From positions 1 through 62,976 of the forward strand of contig JAKOUW010000215.1 in the NCBI GenBank assembly GCA_029782365.1: a stretch of DNA of 62,976 nt, given 5' to 3'. The position numbers and the translations under genes were made by a program. The notes below the pieces were generated by a model that worked only from the letters and a program-made list of their open reading frames with translations, was not told where the DNA came from and did not search any database. This document shows positions 16,895 to 24,556 of the stretch, in pieces. This DNA is from Chloroflexota bacterium. Its GTDB lineage: Bacteria > Chloroflexota > Anaerolineae > Anaerolineales > UBA4823. The stretch's first letter is position 1, and each line of letters opens with the position of its first letter.

Positions 16895-19393
16895 CTATTC
16901 TTCTTCTGCTTCATAATCTTCGTCCTCGGCGGATTTGCGCTCCATACCGGGGATTTCATCCTCTGGGCCGATCAGGACCTCGCGCTCGCGCCCGCCGCCC
17001 TGCGAGGGCCCAACCACACCCAGCTCCTCCAATTCATCGATCAGGCGGGCGGCGCGCGGATAACCGACGCGCAATCGCCGCTGAAGCATGGAGGTTGAAG
17101 CACGCTGCGTGTCGCGCACGATCTGGATCGCCTTGATCACCAGGTCATCTTTATCGGCGCTGACTGCTTCTTCCGCCAGCATGCTTTCCCAGGGCGGCAG
17201 GGTGGCTTCGCCGGGCGGGTTGGACTGCTGCCAAAAGGTGATTACTTTTTCCACTTCCTGGTCGGAGATCAGCACCCCCTGGGCGCGCAGGGGCGAGGAG
17301 GCGTCAGGCGCCTGGAAGAGCATATCGCCGTGCCCGAGCAGGGTCTCAGCGCCGGTAGAATCGAGGATGACGCGCGAGTCGACGCCGGAAGCCACGGCAA
17401 AGGCAATGCGCGCCGGGAAGTTGGCTTTGATCAGACCGGTGACCACATCGGTGGAGGGGCGCTGGGTGGCGACCACCAGGTGGATGCCGGTGGCGCGCGC
17501 CATTTGCGCCAGGCGTACGATCGACTGTTCGGTTTGCTCGGGGGCGGTCATCATTAAATCAGCCAGCTCATCGATCATCACCACGATGTGCGGCAGCGGC
17601 TCCACACCTTTGCGCCGCTGCACCTTGCGGTTGTAAGCTTCCAGGTTGCGAGCGTGCAGCTCCTCCAGCAGCTTGTAGCGCCGGTCCATTTCGGCCACCA
17701 CCCAATGCAGCACGCCCATGATGCGCTCGACATTCGTCTCGACTTTGCCGAACAAATGCGGCAGGCCGTTGAAGCGCACCAGCTCGACCATCTTGGGATC
17801 GATCATCACCAGGCGTAAATCCTGCGGGGTGTTGTTCATCACCAGGCAGGTGGTCAGGGCGGCGATGCACACCGACTTGCCCGAGCCAGTCGTGCCGGCG
17901 ATCAACAGGTGGGGCATGCGCGCCAGGTCAGCCATCACCGGCTGGCCTGAGACATCGCGTCCCAGGGCAATCGCCAGCGGGGAGCTGATTTTATAAAACG
18001 AATCCGTCTCCAGGATCGGGCGCAGACGCACGACGGAGGAGCGGGAGTTGGGCACTTCGATGCCCACGTATGGCCGGCCTGGCACCGGTGCCTCGATTCG
18101 TAGGCGCTCGGCTGACAGGGCCAGGGCCAGGTCGCGGCGCAAGTTGGCAATCTGCGCTACGCGCACCTTTAGACGTTGGGCCTCTTCCTCGTCGCTGGCG
18201 GCCGGTTTTTCCATGAAACCCGGCTCAACCGCGTACTGTGTGACCGTAGGGCCGACTCGGAAGCCGATGACTTTAGCCGGGATGCCAAACTCGGCCAGAG
18301 ATTTCTCGATCTGCCCGGCAGTCAGGTTGATGGTGCGCTCGTCGGGCCGGCTGCCTTGCTCGGAAACCAACAGCTCCAGCGGCGGCAGGCGCTCCGAACG
18401 GGGTGGGGGTGGCCCTGAAGTCTCATCGGCGGGCGGCTGTCCCAGACGGAAACGTTTGCGAAACTCTGCCGGCAGCGGTTCACGGCGGCGGGCGGCTTTA
18501 CCGGCCACAGATGCCGTGCTGTCCGGCTCACCAGAAATGGAGACCACCGGCTCTTCCGCCGGCAAGACTACCTGGGGGCGAGCGATGCCCAGCGCTTTCT
18601 CAATCCGCTGAACCAGGCTGCGGTTAATCCCCAGTCCGTAGATTGTCAGCACCAGGCAGGCGCTGCCATTGATCAACCCCTGCAAAAGAATATTATCCAG
18701 GCCGAGCGGCGATAGAACAGTGCGTAAAATCTCCGCCAACCCCCAGCCTATGCGCCCGCCGTCCAGCCCGATCTGTACCCGTCCCAAATCATTGCCGCCC
18801 AGGTTGGAGAGCAGGGCCAGCAGTGCAAAACTCGCCAGTTCCAGGGCAAACAGGTGACCCCAAGGCACGCCCAGGTCAAAAGCCGGTGCTGCATGAATGG
18901 ATTGCCCTGCCGGTGGCAGGGCAGACGGCGCGGAAGCCTGGCGTCGCAGCAGGATCAGCCCGCCGGCCGCCCCGAAGAGCACGACCAGGAAGCCGCCGTA
19001 ACCGAACCAACCGTGCAGCATTGCACTCCAGAAACGCAGCAGAACGCCGCCGGCCACCTCCGGCGCCAGCAGCGCCAACAGGGTCATCAACGAGAAAGCC
19101 AGCAGCGCCACAGCAGTGGCATCCTTTAAGAAGCGTTGGAAGCGTGTGCCCAGGTCAATGAAAATGCTGAGCAGCGACGGCGATTGCGGCGCGCCCTGAG
19201 CGCCCGCCTGTGAGCTGGTTGGCGCAGGTTGTTTGGGGCTGGCCTGGCGTGCTCCGGCAGTTTTGCCGGGGGTTGGGGTGTTCTTGGGCGGGGTAGTTTG
19301 TTTGGCAGGCGCTCGGGAGGCAGGCTGAGTGGGTTTGGCCTGGCGAGCGCCTGCCTGCCGCCCAGGTTGGCGAGAAGGGGAGTTTGGATTCAT
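16895..19393 (-). CDS. ftsK: FtsK/SpoIIIE family DNA translocase
   Basis: A septal ATP-driven double-stranded DNA pump that clears the chromosome at division. The 832 residues run: a Pro/Ala/Gln/Lys-rich basic N-terminus (1-70), about four TM segments (roughly 75-270), a linker, then the motor with Walker A GTTGSGKS (Lys506), Walker B VVMIDELADLMM and the arginine-rich MARATGIHLVVATQRPS block. The C-terminal winged-helix gamma domain (about 755-825: RASTSMLQRRLRVGYPRAAR) is the part that reads KOPS/SRS-type DNA signals. It ends in an acidic tail. It starts 2 nt after the EamA gene stop, so the two are probably co-transcribed. Confidence 0.95.
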   Translation of the reverse strand: MNPNSPSRQPGRQAGARQAKPTQPASRAPAKQTTPPKNTPTPGKTAGARQASPKQPAPTSSQAGAQGAPQSPSLLSIFIDLGTRFQRFLKDATAVALLAFSLMTLLALLAPEVAGGVLLRFWSAMLHGWFGYGGFLVVLFGAAGGLILLRRQASAPSALPPAGQSIHAAPAFDLGVPWGHLFALELASFALLALLSNLGGNDLGRVQIGLDGGRIGWGLAEILRTVLSPLGLDNILLQGLINGSACLVLTIYGLGINRSLVQRIEKALGIARPQVVLPAEEPVVSISGEPDSTASVAGKAARRREPLPAEFRKRFRLGQPPADETSGPPPPRSERLPPLELLVSEQGSRPDERTINLTAGQIEKSLAEFGIPAKVIGFRVGPTVTQYAVEPGFMEKPAASDEEEAQRLKVRVAQIANLRRDLALALSAERLRIEAPVPGRPYVGIEVPNSRSSVVRLRPILETDSFYKISSPLAIALGRDVSGQPVMADLARMPHLLIAGTTGSGKSVCIAALTTCLVMNNTPQDLRLVMIDPKMVELVRFNGLPHLFGKVETNVERIMGVLHWVVAEMDRRYKLLEELHARNLEAYNRKVQRRKGVEPLPHIVVMIDELADLMMTAPEQTEQSIVRLAQMARATGIHLVVATQRPSTDVVTGLIKANFPARIAFAVASGVDSRVILDSTGAETLLGHGDMLFQAPDASSPLRAQGVLISDQEVEKVITFWQQSNPPGEATLPPWESMLAEEAVSADKDDLVIKAIQIVRDTQRASTSMLQRRLRVGYPRAARLIDELEELGVVGPSQGGGREREVLIGPEDEIPGMERKSAEDEDYEAEEE

Positions 19394-19395
19394 AG

Positions 19396-20376
19396 TTAGT
19401 CTGTCCCAGGGAGGTCAACGGCTGGCTCAGTTTTTGGTTGGGGAGCTTCGCTTTTCGATGCCACCACCAATCCGGCCAGGATGAGCGCCGCCCCGAATAT
19501 CTTCAGGCCGGAGGGCGTTTCCTTAAGAAATATATATGCCAACAGGGTTGTTCCCACCGGCTCACCCAGCAGGGTGATTGAGACAAAGGCCGCCGAGAGG
19601 TAGCCCAGCGCCCAGTTGAACGTGGTGTGGCCGATCAACTGCGGCACGACTGCCAGCAGAAGGAACCACAGGTAGATCAAAGGTGAAAACCCCAGCGGCG
19701 ATTCGCCCGCCGCCAGCATGATGACAGCCAGTACCACCGCCGCCATACCATAAACGACGAAAATGTAGCCGAGCAGCGAGATACGGGCGCGCAACCGCCG
19801 GCCGATCATCACGTAGCAGGCTCCGGCGGCGGCTCCTGCCAGGGCCAGCAAGTTGCCCTGGATGGCTTTTTCCCCGGCAAACTGTGCCAGCGAAGATGGG
19901 CAGACCAGGCGAAAATCCTGCCAGAGGCAGGCGTCACTGAGCGCCACGACCGTCCCGCCGACCAGCGCCAGCATCAATCCCACACCCACCCAGCGCGTGG
20001 TGCTTTCTTTGAGGAAAATGGGCGAGAGCAGGGCGACAAACAGCGGCGTCGTGCTGACCAGCACCGCCGATGAAGCTACGGTGGTGTATTCGAGGGAGGT
20101 GATCCAGGTGGCAAAATGCAACGCCAGGAATACTCCCGAAAGTAAGCCCAATGCCAGGTCAGCACGCGCCAGTCGAGCCAGTTCGGCTTGCTTACGAGTC
20201 AGCGCAGCAGGCGCCATCAGCACTGTGGCCAGACCCAACCGGCAGGCGGCGATCACCAGGGAAGGGGCTTCTGCCTGGGCATATCGGATGAAAATGGAGG
20301 CCGTCGAGACGGCCAGGATGCCAAACGCAATTGCCAGCAGAGGGGAAATGGGCGGCTGAGGTTTTCCTGAATTCAT
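19396..20376 (-). CDS. EamA/DMT family transporter
   Basis: A drug/metabolite-superfamily permease with ten hydrophobic segments in two EamA repeats (about residues 10-145 and 175-310 of the 326-residue product). The conserved TTPLFVALLSPIFLKE and TLLGEPVGTTLLAYIFLKE segments close each repeat. I start it at ATG 20376 (MNSGKPQPP); the longer frame would need a TTG start and adds an unlikely polar segment. The substrate is unknown; family members export amino acids, nucleotides or other metabolites. Confidence 0.88.
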   Translation of the reverse strand: MNSGKPQPPISPLLAIAFGILAVSTASIFIRYAQAEAPSLVIAACRLGLATVLMAPAALTRKQAELARLARADLALGLLSGVFLALHFATWITSLEYTTVASSAVLVSTTPLFVALLSPIFLKESTTRWVGVGLMLALVGGTVVALSDACLWQDFRLVCPSSLAQFAGEKAIQGNLLALAGAAAGACYVMIGRRLRARISLLGYIFVVYGMAAVVLAVIMLAAGESPLGFSPLIYLWFLLLAVVPQLIGHTTFNWALGYLSAAFVSITLLGEPVGTTLLAYIFLKETPSGLKIFGAALILAGLVVASKSEAPQPKTEPAVDLPGTD

Positions 20377-20396
20377 TAGAATATTTTCATAAAAAC

Positions 20397-20425
20397 TTGA
20401 CAAATCCGATACAAAATGTTAAAAT
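20397..20425 (+). promoter_or_regulatory. Strong sigma-70 type promoter of the SOD gene
   Basis: TTGACA at 20397-20402, exact 17-nt spacer, TAAAAT at 20420-20425. It leaves a leader of about 88 nt before the ATG at 20520. Confidence 0.75.
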
Positions 20426-20519
20426 TTTTTGTCGTGAAATAAATCCCGGGGCGGGCAATGTCGATGTTCACTGCTACCCCAATTGTAACTTCACTTTACT
20501 ATTCTAAGGAGACTTTTCG

Positions 20520-21131
20520 ATGGCTTTTACACTTCCTGCATTACCGTATGCGCACGATGCGCTTGAACCGTATATCGACACCACCACCATGCAGATTCAC
20601 CACGGCAAACACCACGCCGCTTATGTTACCAACCTGAACGCTGCGCTGGACAAGCACCCCGAACTGGCTGGCAAATCTTTGGATGACCTGGTGGGTGATT
20701 TGAACAGCATTCCTGAAGACATTCGCACCGCGGTGCGCAACAACGGGGGTGGTCACTTCAATCACTCAGCTTTCTGGCAGTTCATGGGAACCAAGGGCGG
20801 CGGCGAGCCGACCGGCGATCTGGCAAAAGATATTGCTGCCACGTTTGGCTCGTTTGCCACCTTCAAAGAGACTTTTGAAAAAGCCGGCATGGGCCGCTTC
20901 GGGAGCGGCTGGGCCTGGCTGGGTTTCAAAGGTGGCAAGCTGGCCATCCTTTCGATGCCGAACCAGGATGTTCCGATGATGGAAGGCCTGAGCCCAATTC
21001 TCGGGGTGGATGTTTGGGAGCATGCTTATTACCTGAAGTACCAAAACCGGCGTGCCGAATACTTGCAAAATTTCTGGAACGTGGTCAACTGGGAAGAAGT
21101 AGCCCGGCGCTACGCAGCCCTGAAGAAGTAA
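20520..21131 (+). CDS. sodA: Superoxide dismutase, Mn/Fe type
   Basis: Converts superoxide to oxygen and hydrogen peroxide. All four metal ligands are present: His27 (IHHGKHH), His82 (GGHFNHSAFW), Asp164 and His168 (DVWEHAYYL). The second-sphere Gln in SMPNQDVP lies in the C-terminal half, which by family rules favours manganese. Length (203) is typical and there is no signal peptide, so it is cytoplasmic. AAGGAG precedes the ATG. A consensus promoter and a terminator flank it as a single-gene unit. The next gene is a ferredoxin with the same promoter layout, and a manganese-type riboswitch occurs elsewhere in the window. Confidence 0.97.
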   Translation: MAFTLPALPYAHDALEPYIDTTTMQIHHGKHHAAYVTNLNAALDKHPELAGKSLDDLVGDLNSIPEDIRTAVRNNGGGHFNHSAFWQFMGTKGGGEPTGDLAKDIAATFGSFATFKETFEKAGMGRFGSGWAWLGFKGGKLAILSMPNQDVPMMEGLSPILGVDVWEHAYYLKYQNRRAEYLQNFWNVVNWEEVARRYAALKK

Positions 21132-21135
21132 TTGC

Positions 21136-21170
21136 CTGGGACGGGTGATATCACCCGCCCCGGATTTTTT
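21136..21170 (+). terminator. Intrinsic terminator of sodA
   Basis: GC-rich hairpin centred on CGGGTGATATCACCCG, extended outward by further G-C pairs and followed by six T residues at 21165-21170. Confidence 0.8.
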
Positions 21171-21183
21171 AAGTATAAATGGC

Positions 21184-21212
21184 TTGACAAAGCACACTGG
21201 CGGGGCTAAAAT
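21184..21212 (+). promoter_or_regulatory. Strong sigma-70 type promoter of the ferredoxin gene
   Basis: TTGACA at 21184-21189, exact 17-nt spacer, TAAAAT at 21207-21212: the same boxes and spacing as the sodA promoter. Confidence 0.75.
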
Positions 21213-21260
21213 CTTTTTAATCTCATCCGATAATAATTCCTGACCAGGAGGATCAATTCC

Positions 21261-21689
21261 ATGACGCATATTATTACCAGCCTCTGCTTGCGCGACGCCG
21301 GGTGCGTTGAAGTTTGTCCCGTCGAATGTATTGTTCCCGGCTTTCCAACCGACAAATGGCCGTGGTACTACATCGATCCCGACACCTGCATCGACTGCGG
21401 AGCGTGCATCCCCGAGTGTCCCTATGAAGCCATTTTCCCTGAAGATGAAGTACCCACGGGCTACACTGCCAAGGGCGGCGAATTTGTCGCCAATGCCGGT
21501 CTGAGCGGGCATTATGAAAAAGCCAATCACCATGGCGTGATGGTCGTCCTGGAGAACACTCGCGAACTCAAGAAAGGCGAGACTCTGGACTTGACTGCCG
21601 ACATCCAGAAAAATTACGATTATTATAAGTCTGGCGCAGGCTACAAAGCCTGGGATCACGTCGAAAAAGACGGCACAATTTCTGGCTAA
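21261..21689 (+). CDS. Ferredoxin with two Fe-S cluster motifs and a C-terminal extension
   Basis: An electron carrier with eight cysteines in two groups: Cys9, Cys15, Cys19, Cys23, then Cys43, Cys46, Cys49, Cys53 (CIDCGACIPECP). The second group is a classic 4Fe-4S motif; the first has the spacing of 7Fe/8Fe bacterial ferredoxins. At 142 residues it is longer than simple ferredoxins, with about 80 residues after the last cysteine ending in a Tyr/Lys-rich segment (KNYDYYKSGAGYKAWDH). AGGAGG lies 9 nt before the ATG. It sits directly after sodA with a matching promoter and ends at a strong hairpin. The partner enzyme is unknown. Confidence 0.93.
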   Translation: MTHIITSLCLRDAGCVEVCPVECIVPGFPTDKWPWYYIDPDTCIDCGACIPECPYEAIFPEDEVPTGYTAKGGEFVANAGLSGHYEKANHHGVMVVLENTRELKKGETLDLTADIQKNYDYYKSGAGYKAWDHVEKDGTISG

Positions 21690-21706
21690 TTCTTGCCATA
21701 AAAACG

Positions 21707-21747
21707 CACACAGCGGGTGCGCTGGTTACCAGCGCACCCGCTGTGTG
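21707..21747. terminator. Bidirectional terminator: 19-bp perfect hairpin
   Basis: A perfect 19-bp stem (arms 21707-21725 and 21729-21747) with a TTA loop, A-rich on the left and T-rich on the right. It separates the convergent ferredoxin and 75-residue-protein genes. Confidence 0.85.
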
Positions 21748-21759
21748 TTTATGTCGAGA

Positions 21760-21987
21760 TCAGGCTTTTGAATTGACGCCAAGCCAAAAATGATTGGGCA
21801 GCACAGAGCGGGTCGTGCGCACTTCGATGCCGACATCCTGCGCTGGGGGTTGTACCATGGTGGGATGGATGAAGCACAGATTGGGCTTCTGTCCGTATTT
21901 TCCCTGGTAATACTCGGAAGCCCGGCGAATTTTGACCGCCAGATCAGCCTTCGGATCATTATCAAACCATAACATACCAATGTTCAT
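21760..21987 (-). CDS. Small protein of unknown function, 75 residues
   Basis: I do not recognise a family. The start ATG 21987 has GGAGG 7 nt upstream, so the longer open frame upstream is rejected. The product begins MNIGMLWFDNDPKADL, then a basic helical stretch (AVKIRRASEYYQGKYGQ), then KPNLCFIHPTMVQPP and a C-terminal VLPNHFWLGV. It has no signal peptide or TM segment and one cysteine. Its own promoter is near consensus and contains a LexA-like palindrome in the spacer, so it may be damage-inducible (inference). It lies downstream of the RNA methyltransferase gene on the same strand but is separately promoted. Confidence 0.8.
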   Translation of the reverse strand: MNIGMLWFDNDPKADLAVKIRRASEYYQGKYGQKPNLCFIHPTMVQPPAQDVGIEVRTTRSVLPNHFWLGVNSKA

Positions 21988-22020
21988 TTTCGGCCTCCTC
22001 AAATCATTCTGTATGCTATG

Positions 22021-22049
22021 ATTATAATAGAACATTTGTTCTGTGTCAA
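22021..22049 (-). promoter_or_regulatory. Consensus promoter with LexA-like operator in the spacer
   Basis: On the minus strand: TTGACA (22049-22044), exact 17-nt spacer, TATAAT (22026-22021). The perfect palindrome AGAACATTTGTTCT (22029-22042) fills the spacer between the boxes. It fits the GAAC-N4-GTTC core of Gram-positive-type LexA (SOS) boxes, and its position would block RNA polymerase. It drives the 75-residue gene with a leader of about 27 nt. Confidence 0.75.
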
Positions 22050-22066
22050 GGGCTTTTTAGCACTTA

Positions 22067-23299
22067 TTAATCTCTGTGCCAGAGACTGATGCTTTCAATG
22101 TGGTAGGTCTGGGGAAATAAATCGAACGGTGTGATTTGTTGGAGAGCATATCCACCCGCCACCAGGCGGCGGGCATCGCGTGCCAGCGTGGCAGGGTCGC
22201 AGGAAATGTACGCCAGCCAAGTCGCTTTCTGGTCAAGCAGCCCATTGAGTGCGGCTACCTCCAGCCCGGCGCGCGGCGGGTCCACCAGGATGACCTGCGG
22301 GTGAAACTGCACCACCGTCAGCACCTCCTCGGCGCTGGCCTGGTACAACTCGACGTGATCGTATTCATCCAGGTTCGCGGCATAATCGGAACAAGAAGAA
22401 GGCGAGACCTCGATGCCCACCAAGCGGCTGCAGAGCGGTGCCAGGAAGGCGCTGAACAAGCCAACCCCGCAGTACACATCCAATACGGTGTCATTGGGAG
22501 AGATGGGCAGCTCGTTCAGGATGTGCTGCACCATGGCTTCTGCCTGCTGAGTGTTTACCTGGAAAAAAGAGCCGGCCGAGACCTGAAAAGCCCGGCCCAA
22601 GATATCGATTTCCACCTGTTCGCTGCCAGCCATCACCAGCGCCCCGCCTGGTCCCAGGTGCACTGCCGAGACGGGCAGGTCTTCCACATCCAGCTCGAAT
22701 GGCTCGGGCTCGCTGCTCTCGAAGATCACCTGCACATCGTCGCCAGCGCCGGCGCGCATTCCAACCCGCTCCAGGCCAGGCACAGCTTCCATCTCGATCT
22801 GCGGCCAGATGGCTGCGATTGATTCTTCGGGTAGGTGACATTCTTGCACCGCCACCACATGGCTGCTGCGCGCTGCCTGGAATCCCAGCCGGCCGGCCGG
22901 GTCCAGGTGAAATTCAATATGATTGCGGTAATGGAAAGGCAGCGGAGAAGGCACGATCGGCCGCAGAGGGACATTCTTCAGGCCGCCGATACGTTGCAGT
23001 TGATCGCTCAGAATCTCGCTTTTCGCTCGCAGTTGGTCGGCGTAGAACATGTGCTGGTAATGACAACCGCCGCACACGCCAAAATGGGCGCAGCGCGGTG
23101 CGATGCGTATAGGAGCGGGCTGCAGAATTTCCACCAGTTCGCCGCGCACATGGCCGCGCTTTTCTTCGACGATACGGGTGCGCACCAATTCGCCAGGGAG
23201 CGCCAAAGACACGAAAATTGCCCGCCCATCCGGCAGGCGCCCCAACGCCTCTCCACCGTACACCAGCCGGTCCATACGGATCTCAATCATCTCGTTCAT
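22067..23299 (-). CDS. RNA (uracil-C5)-methyltransferase, RlmD/TrmA family
   Basis: S-adenosylmethionine-dependent methylation of a uracil in rRNA or tRNA. The 410 residues show an N-terminal TRAM domain (IEIRMDRLVYGGEALGR), an Fe-S binding set (Cys70, Cys76, Cys79 in CAHFGVCGGCHYQ, plus a later Cys in VQECHLP), the methyltransferase core (VLDVYCGVGLFSAFLAP, VDPPRAGLE) and the catalytic Cys in YISCDPATLARD with the base Glu in YHIESISLW. Whether the target is 23S rRNA (RlmD/RlmCD) or tRNA U54 cannot be decided; the Fe-S site favours the rRNA type. The upstream SD is weak (GAGG). Confidence 0.93.
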   Translation of the reverse strand: MNEMIEIRMDRLVYGGEALGRLPDGRAIFVSLALPGELVRTRIVEEKRGHVRGELVEILQPAPIRIAPRCAHFGVCGGCHYQHMFYADQLRAKSEILSDQLQRIGGLKNVPLRPIVPSPLPFHYRNHIEFHLDPAGRLGFQAARSSHVVAVQECHLPEESIAAIWPQIEMEAVPGLERVGMRAGAGDDVQVIFESSEPEPFELDVEDLPVSAVHLGPGGALVMAGSEQVEIDILGRAFQVSAGSFFQVNTQQAEAMVQHILNELPISPNDTVLDVYCGVGLFSAFLAPLCSRLVGIEVSPSSCSDYAANLDEYDHVELYQASAEEVLTVVQFHPQVILVDPPRAGLEVAALNGLLDQKATWLAYISCDPATLARDARRLVAGGYALQQITPFDLFPQTYHIESISLWHRD

Positions 23300-23310
23300 A
23301 ATCTGCCCTC

Positions 23311-23352
23311 AAAACGAGTGAGGGCGGCATACACGCCGCCCCCACTCGTTTG
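23311..23352 (-). terminator. Terminator of the class V aminotransferase gene
   Basis: A 16-bp stem with one mismatch (arms 23313-23328 and 23335-23350, 6-nt loop). Read on the minus strand it ends in CGTTTTG, a short T run. Confidence 0.7.
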
Positions 23353-23379
23353 TTTCATCGTTTCGTCTATCAAGCCGGC

Positions 23380-24453
23380 TTATTTCGGCTGGCGCATGAA
23401 TTCTTCAATTGCCGCCAGCAGGTCTTCAAGGTCGTCCGGTTGGATCTCGCCCATGTGGGCAATGCGGAACGTTTTGCCCTTCAGATCGCCGTAGCCATTG
23501 GCCAGGCGGATGTTGCGGGAGGCGACAAACTTGTTAAAGGCCGAGCAGTCGAACTCAGGCGGGTTACAGACCACAGTCAGCGTGTGTGAGCGGCAGCCTT
23601 CGGGCGCCAGCAAGGGCCAGCCCATCTTGCCAGCCCATTCCTGGGAGCGCTTCGCCATAGCAGCGTGGCGGGCAAAGCGTTTTTCCAGGCCTTCTGCCAG
23701 GATGCGGTCCAACTGGAAGTCGAGGGCAAAGATCAGAGACATAGCGGGGGTCATGGGGGTGGAATCTTTCGTGCGGTGTTTCTCGAGCAGTACAAAGTCG
23801 AAATACCAGCCGCGGTTGGGCACTTCGGCGGCGCGGGTCATGGCGCGGTCACTGACGGCGCAAAAAGCCAGGCCGGGGGGCAGGGCGAAAGCCTTTTGGG
23901 ACGAAGTGAACAACACATCCAGGCCCCAGGCATCCATCTCGATCTTGGCCCCACCCAGGGATGAGACTGCATCCACGCAGATCAGCGTGTCAGGGCTCAT
24001 CTTGTGGATCAGCGCGGCAATTTCCTTCACCGGGTTTTCCACGCCGGTGGAGGTCTCGTTGTGCACGATGACGAAGGTGTCATAGTGCTGTTTCTTGAAA
24101 GCTTCCTCGACCATCGACGGCAGGATTGCCTGGCCCATCGGGACCTCGATCTTATCGGCCTGTTTGCCGTTGGCGAGGGCGACCTTGTACCAACGATCGG
24201 AGAATGAGCCATTGACACAGCACAGGACGCGCTCTTTGACCAGGTTGCGGATGCTGGCTTCCTGGGCGCCGCTGCCTGAGTTGGTCATGATAAATACGCG
24301 ATATTGGGTGTAGAAAACCTGGCGCAGCCGTGCTTCGCAGCGTTGGAATGTCGCTTCAAATTCTTTGGAGCGGTGCGGCAGCATAGGCTGGGTCTGTTTG
24401 GCCAGGGTTTCTGGCGCAACATCGACAGGGCCAGGGACAAACATTGGGGACAT
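23380..24453 (-). CDS. Class V aminotransferase (alanine-glyoxylate/serine-pyruvate type)
   Basis: A PLP-dependent aminotransferase of the class V small-molecule group (alanine-glyoxylate, serine-glyoxylate, phosphoserine or 2-aminoethylphosphonate transaminases). The opening MFVPGPVDVAPETL is typical. The PLP site is Lys187 in FTSSQKAFALPPG with Asp161 in CVDAVSSLGG; TNSGSGAQEAS binds the cofactor phosphate. The length of 357 is normal. GGAGG lies 6 nt before the ATG. The substrate pair cannot be fixed. It is divergent from the lipoprotein peptidase gene and ends at a hairpin terminator, so it is monocistronic. Confidence 0.92.
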   Translation of the reverse strand: MSPMFVPGPVDVAPETLAKQTQPMLPHRSKEFEATFQRCEARLRQVFYTQYRVFIMTNSGSGAQEASIRNLVKERVLCCVNGSFSDRWYKVALANGKQADKIEVPMGQAILPSMVEEAFKKQHYDTFVIVHNETSTGVENPVKEIAALIHKMSPDTLICVDAVSSLGGAKIEMDAWGLDVLFTSSQKAFALPPGLAFCAVSDRAMTRAAEVPNRGWYFDFVLLEKHRTKDSTPMTPAMSLIFALDFQLDRILAEGLEKRFARHAAMAKRSQEWAGKMGWPLLAPEGCRSHTLTVVCNPPEFDCSAFNKFVASRNIRLANGYGDLKGKTFRIAHMGEIQPDDLEDLLAAIEEFMRQPK

Positions 24454-24544
24454 GAGATACCTCCATCAAACCAGTGGGTATTGCGTGCAGTTGACTGTGG
24501 AACAGTCTCAGCATCCTTTTAATTCTACCATTTTAAGGTTACTT

Positions 24545-24550
24545 TATAAT
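24545..24550 (+). promoter_or_regulatory. -10 box 6 nt before ATG (leaderless promoter)
   Basis: TATAAT followed by exactly 6 nt and the ATG at 24557. The expected start point falls on or beside the A of ATG, and no Shine-Dalgarno is present. Confidence 0.55.
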
Positions 24551-24556
24551 ATCGAT

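Noticed and set aside
24365..24556. Upstream extension of the lipoprotein peptidase frame
   Set aside because: The 64 extra codons overlap the divergent aminotransferase start and would bury the lipobox signal peptide; ATG 24557 is the better start.
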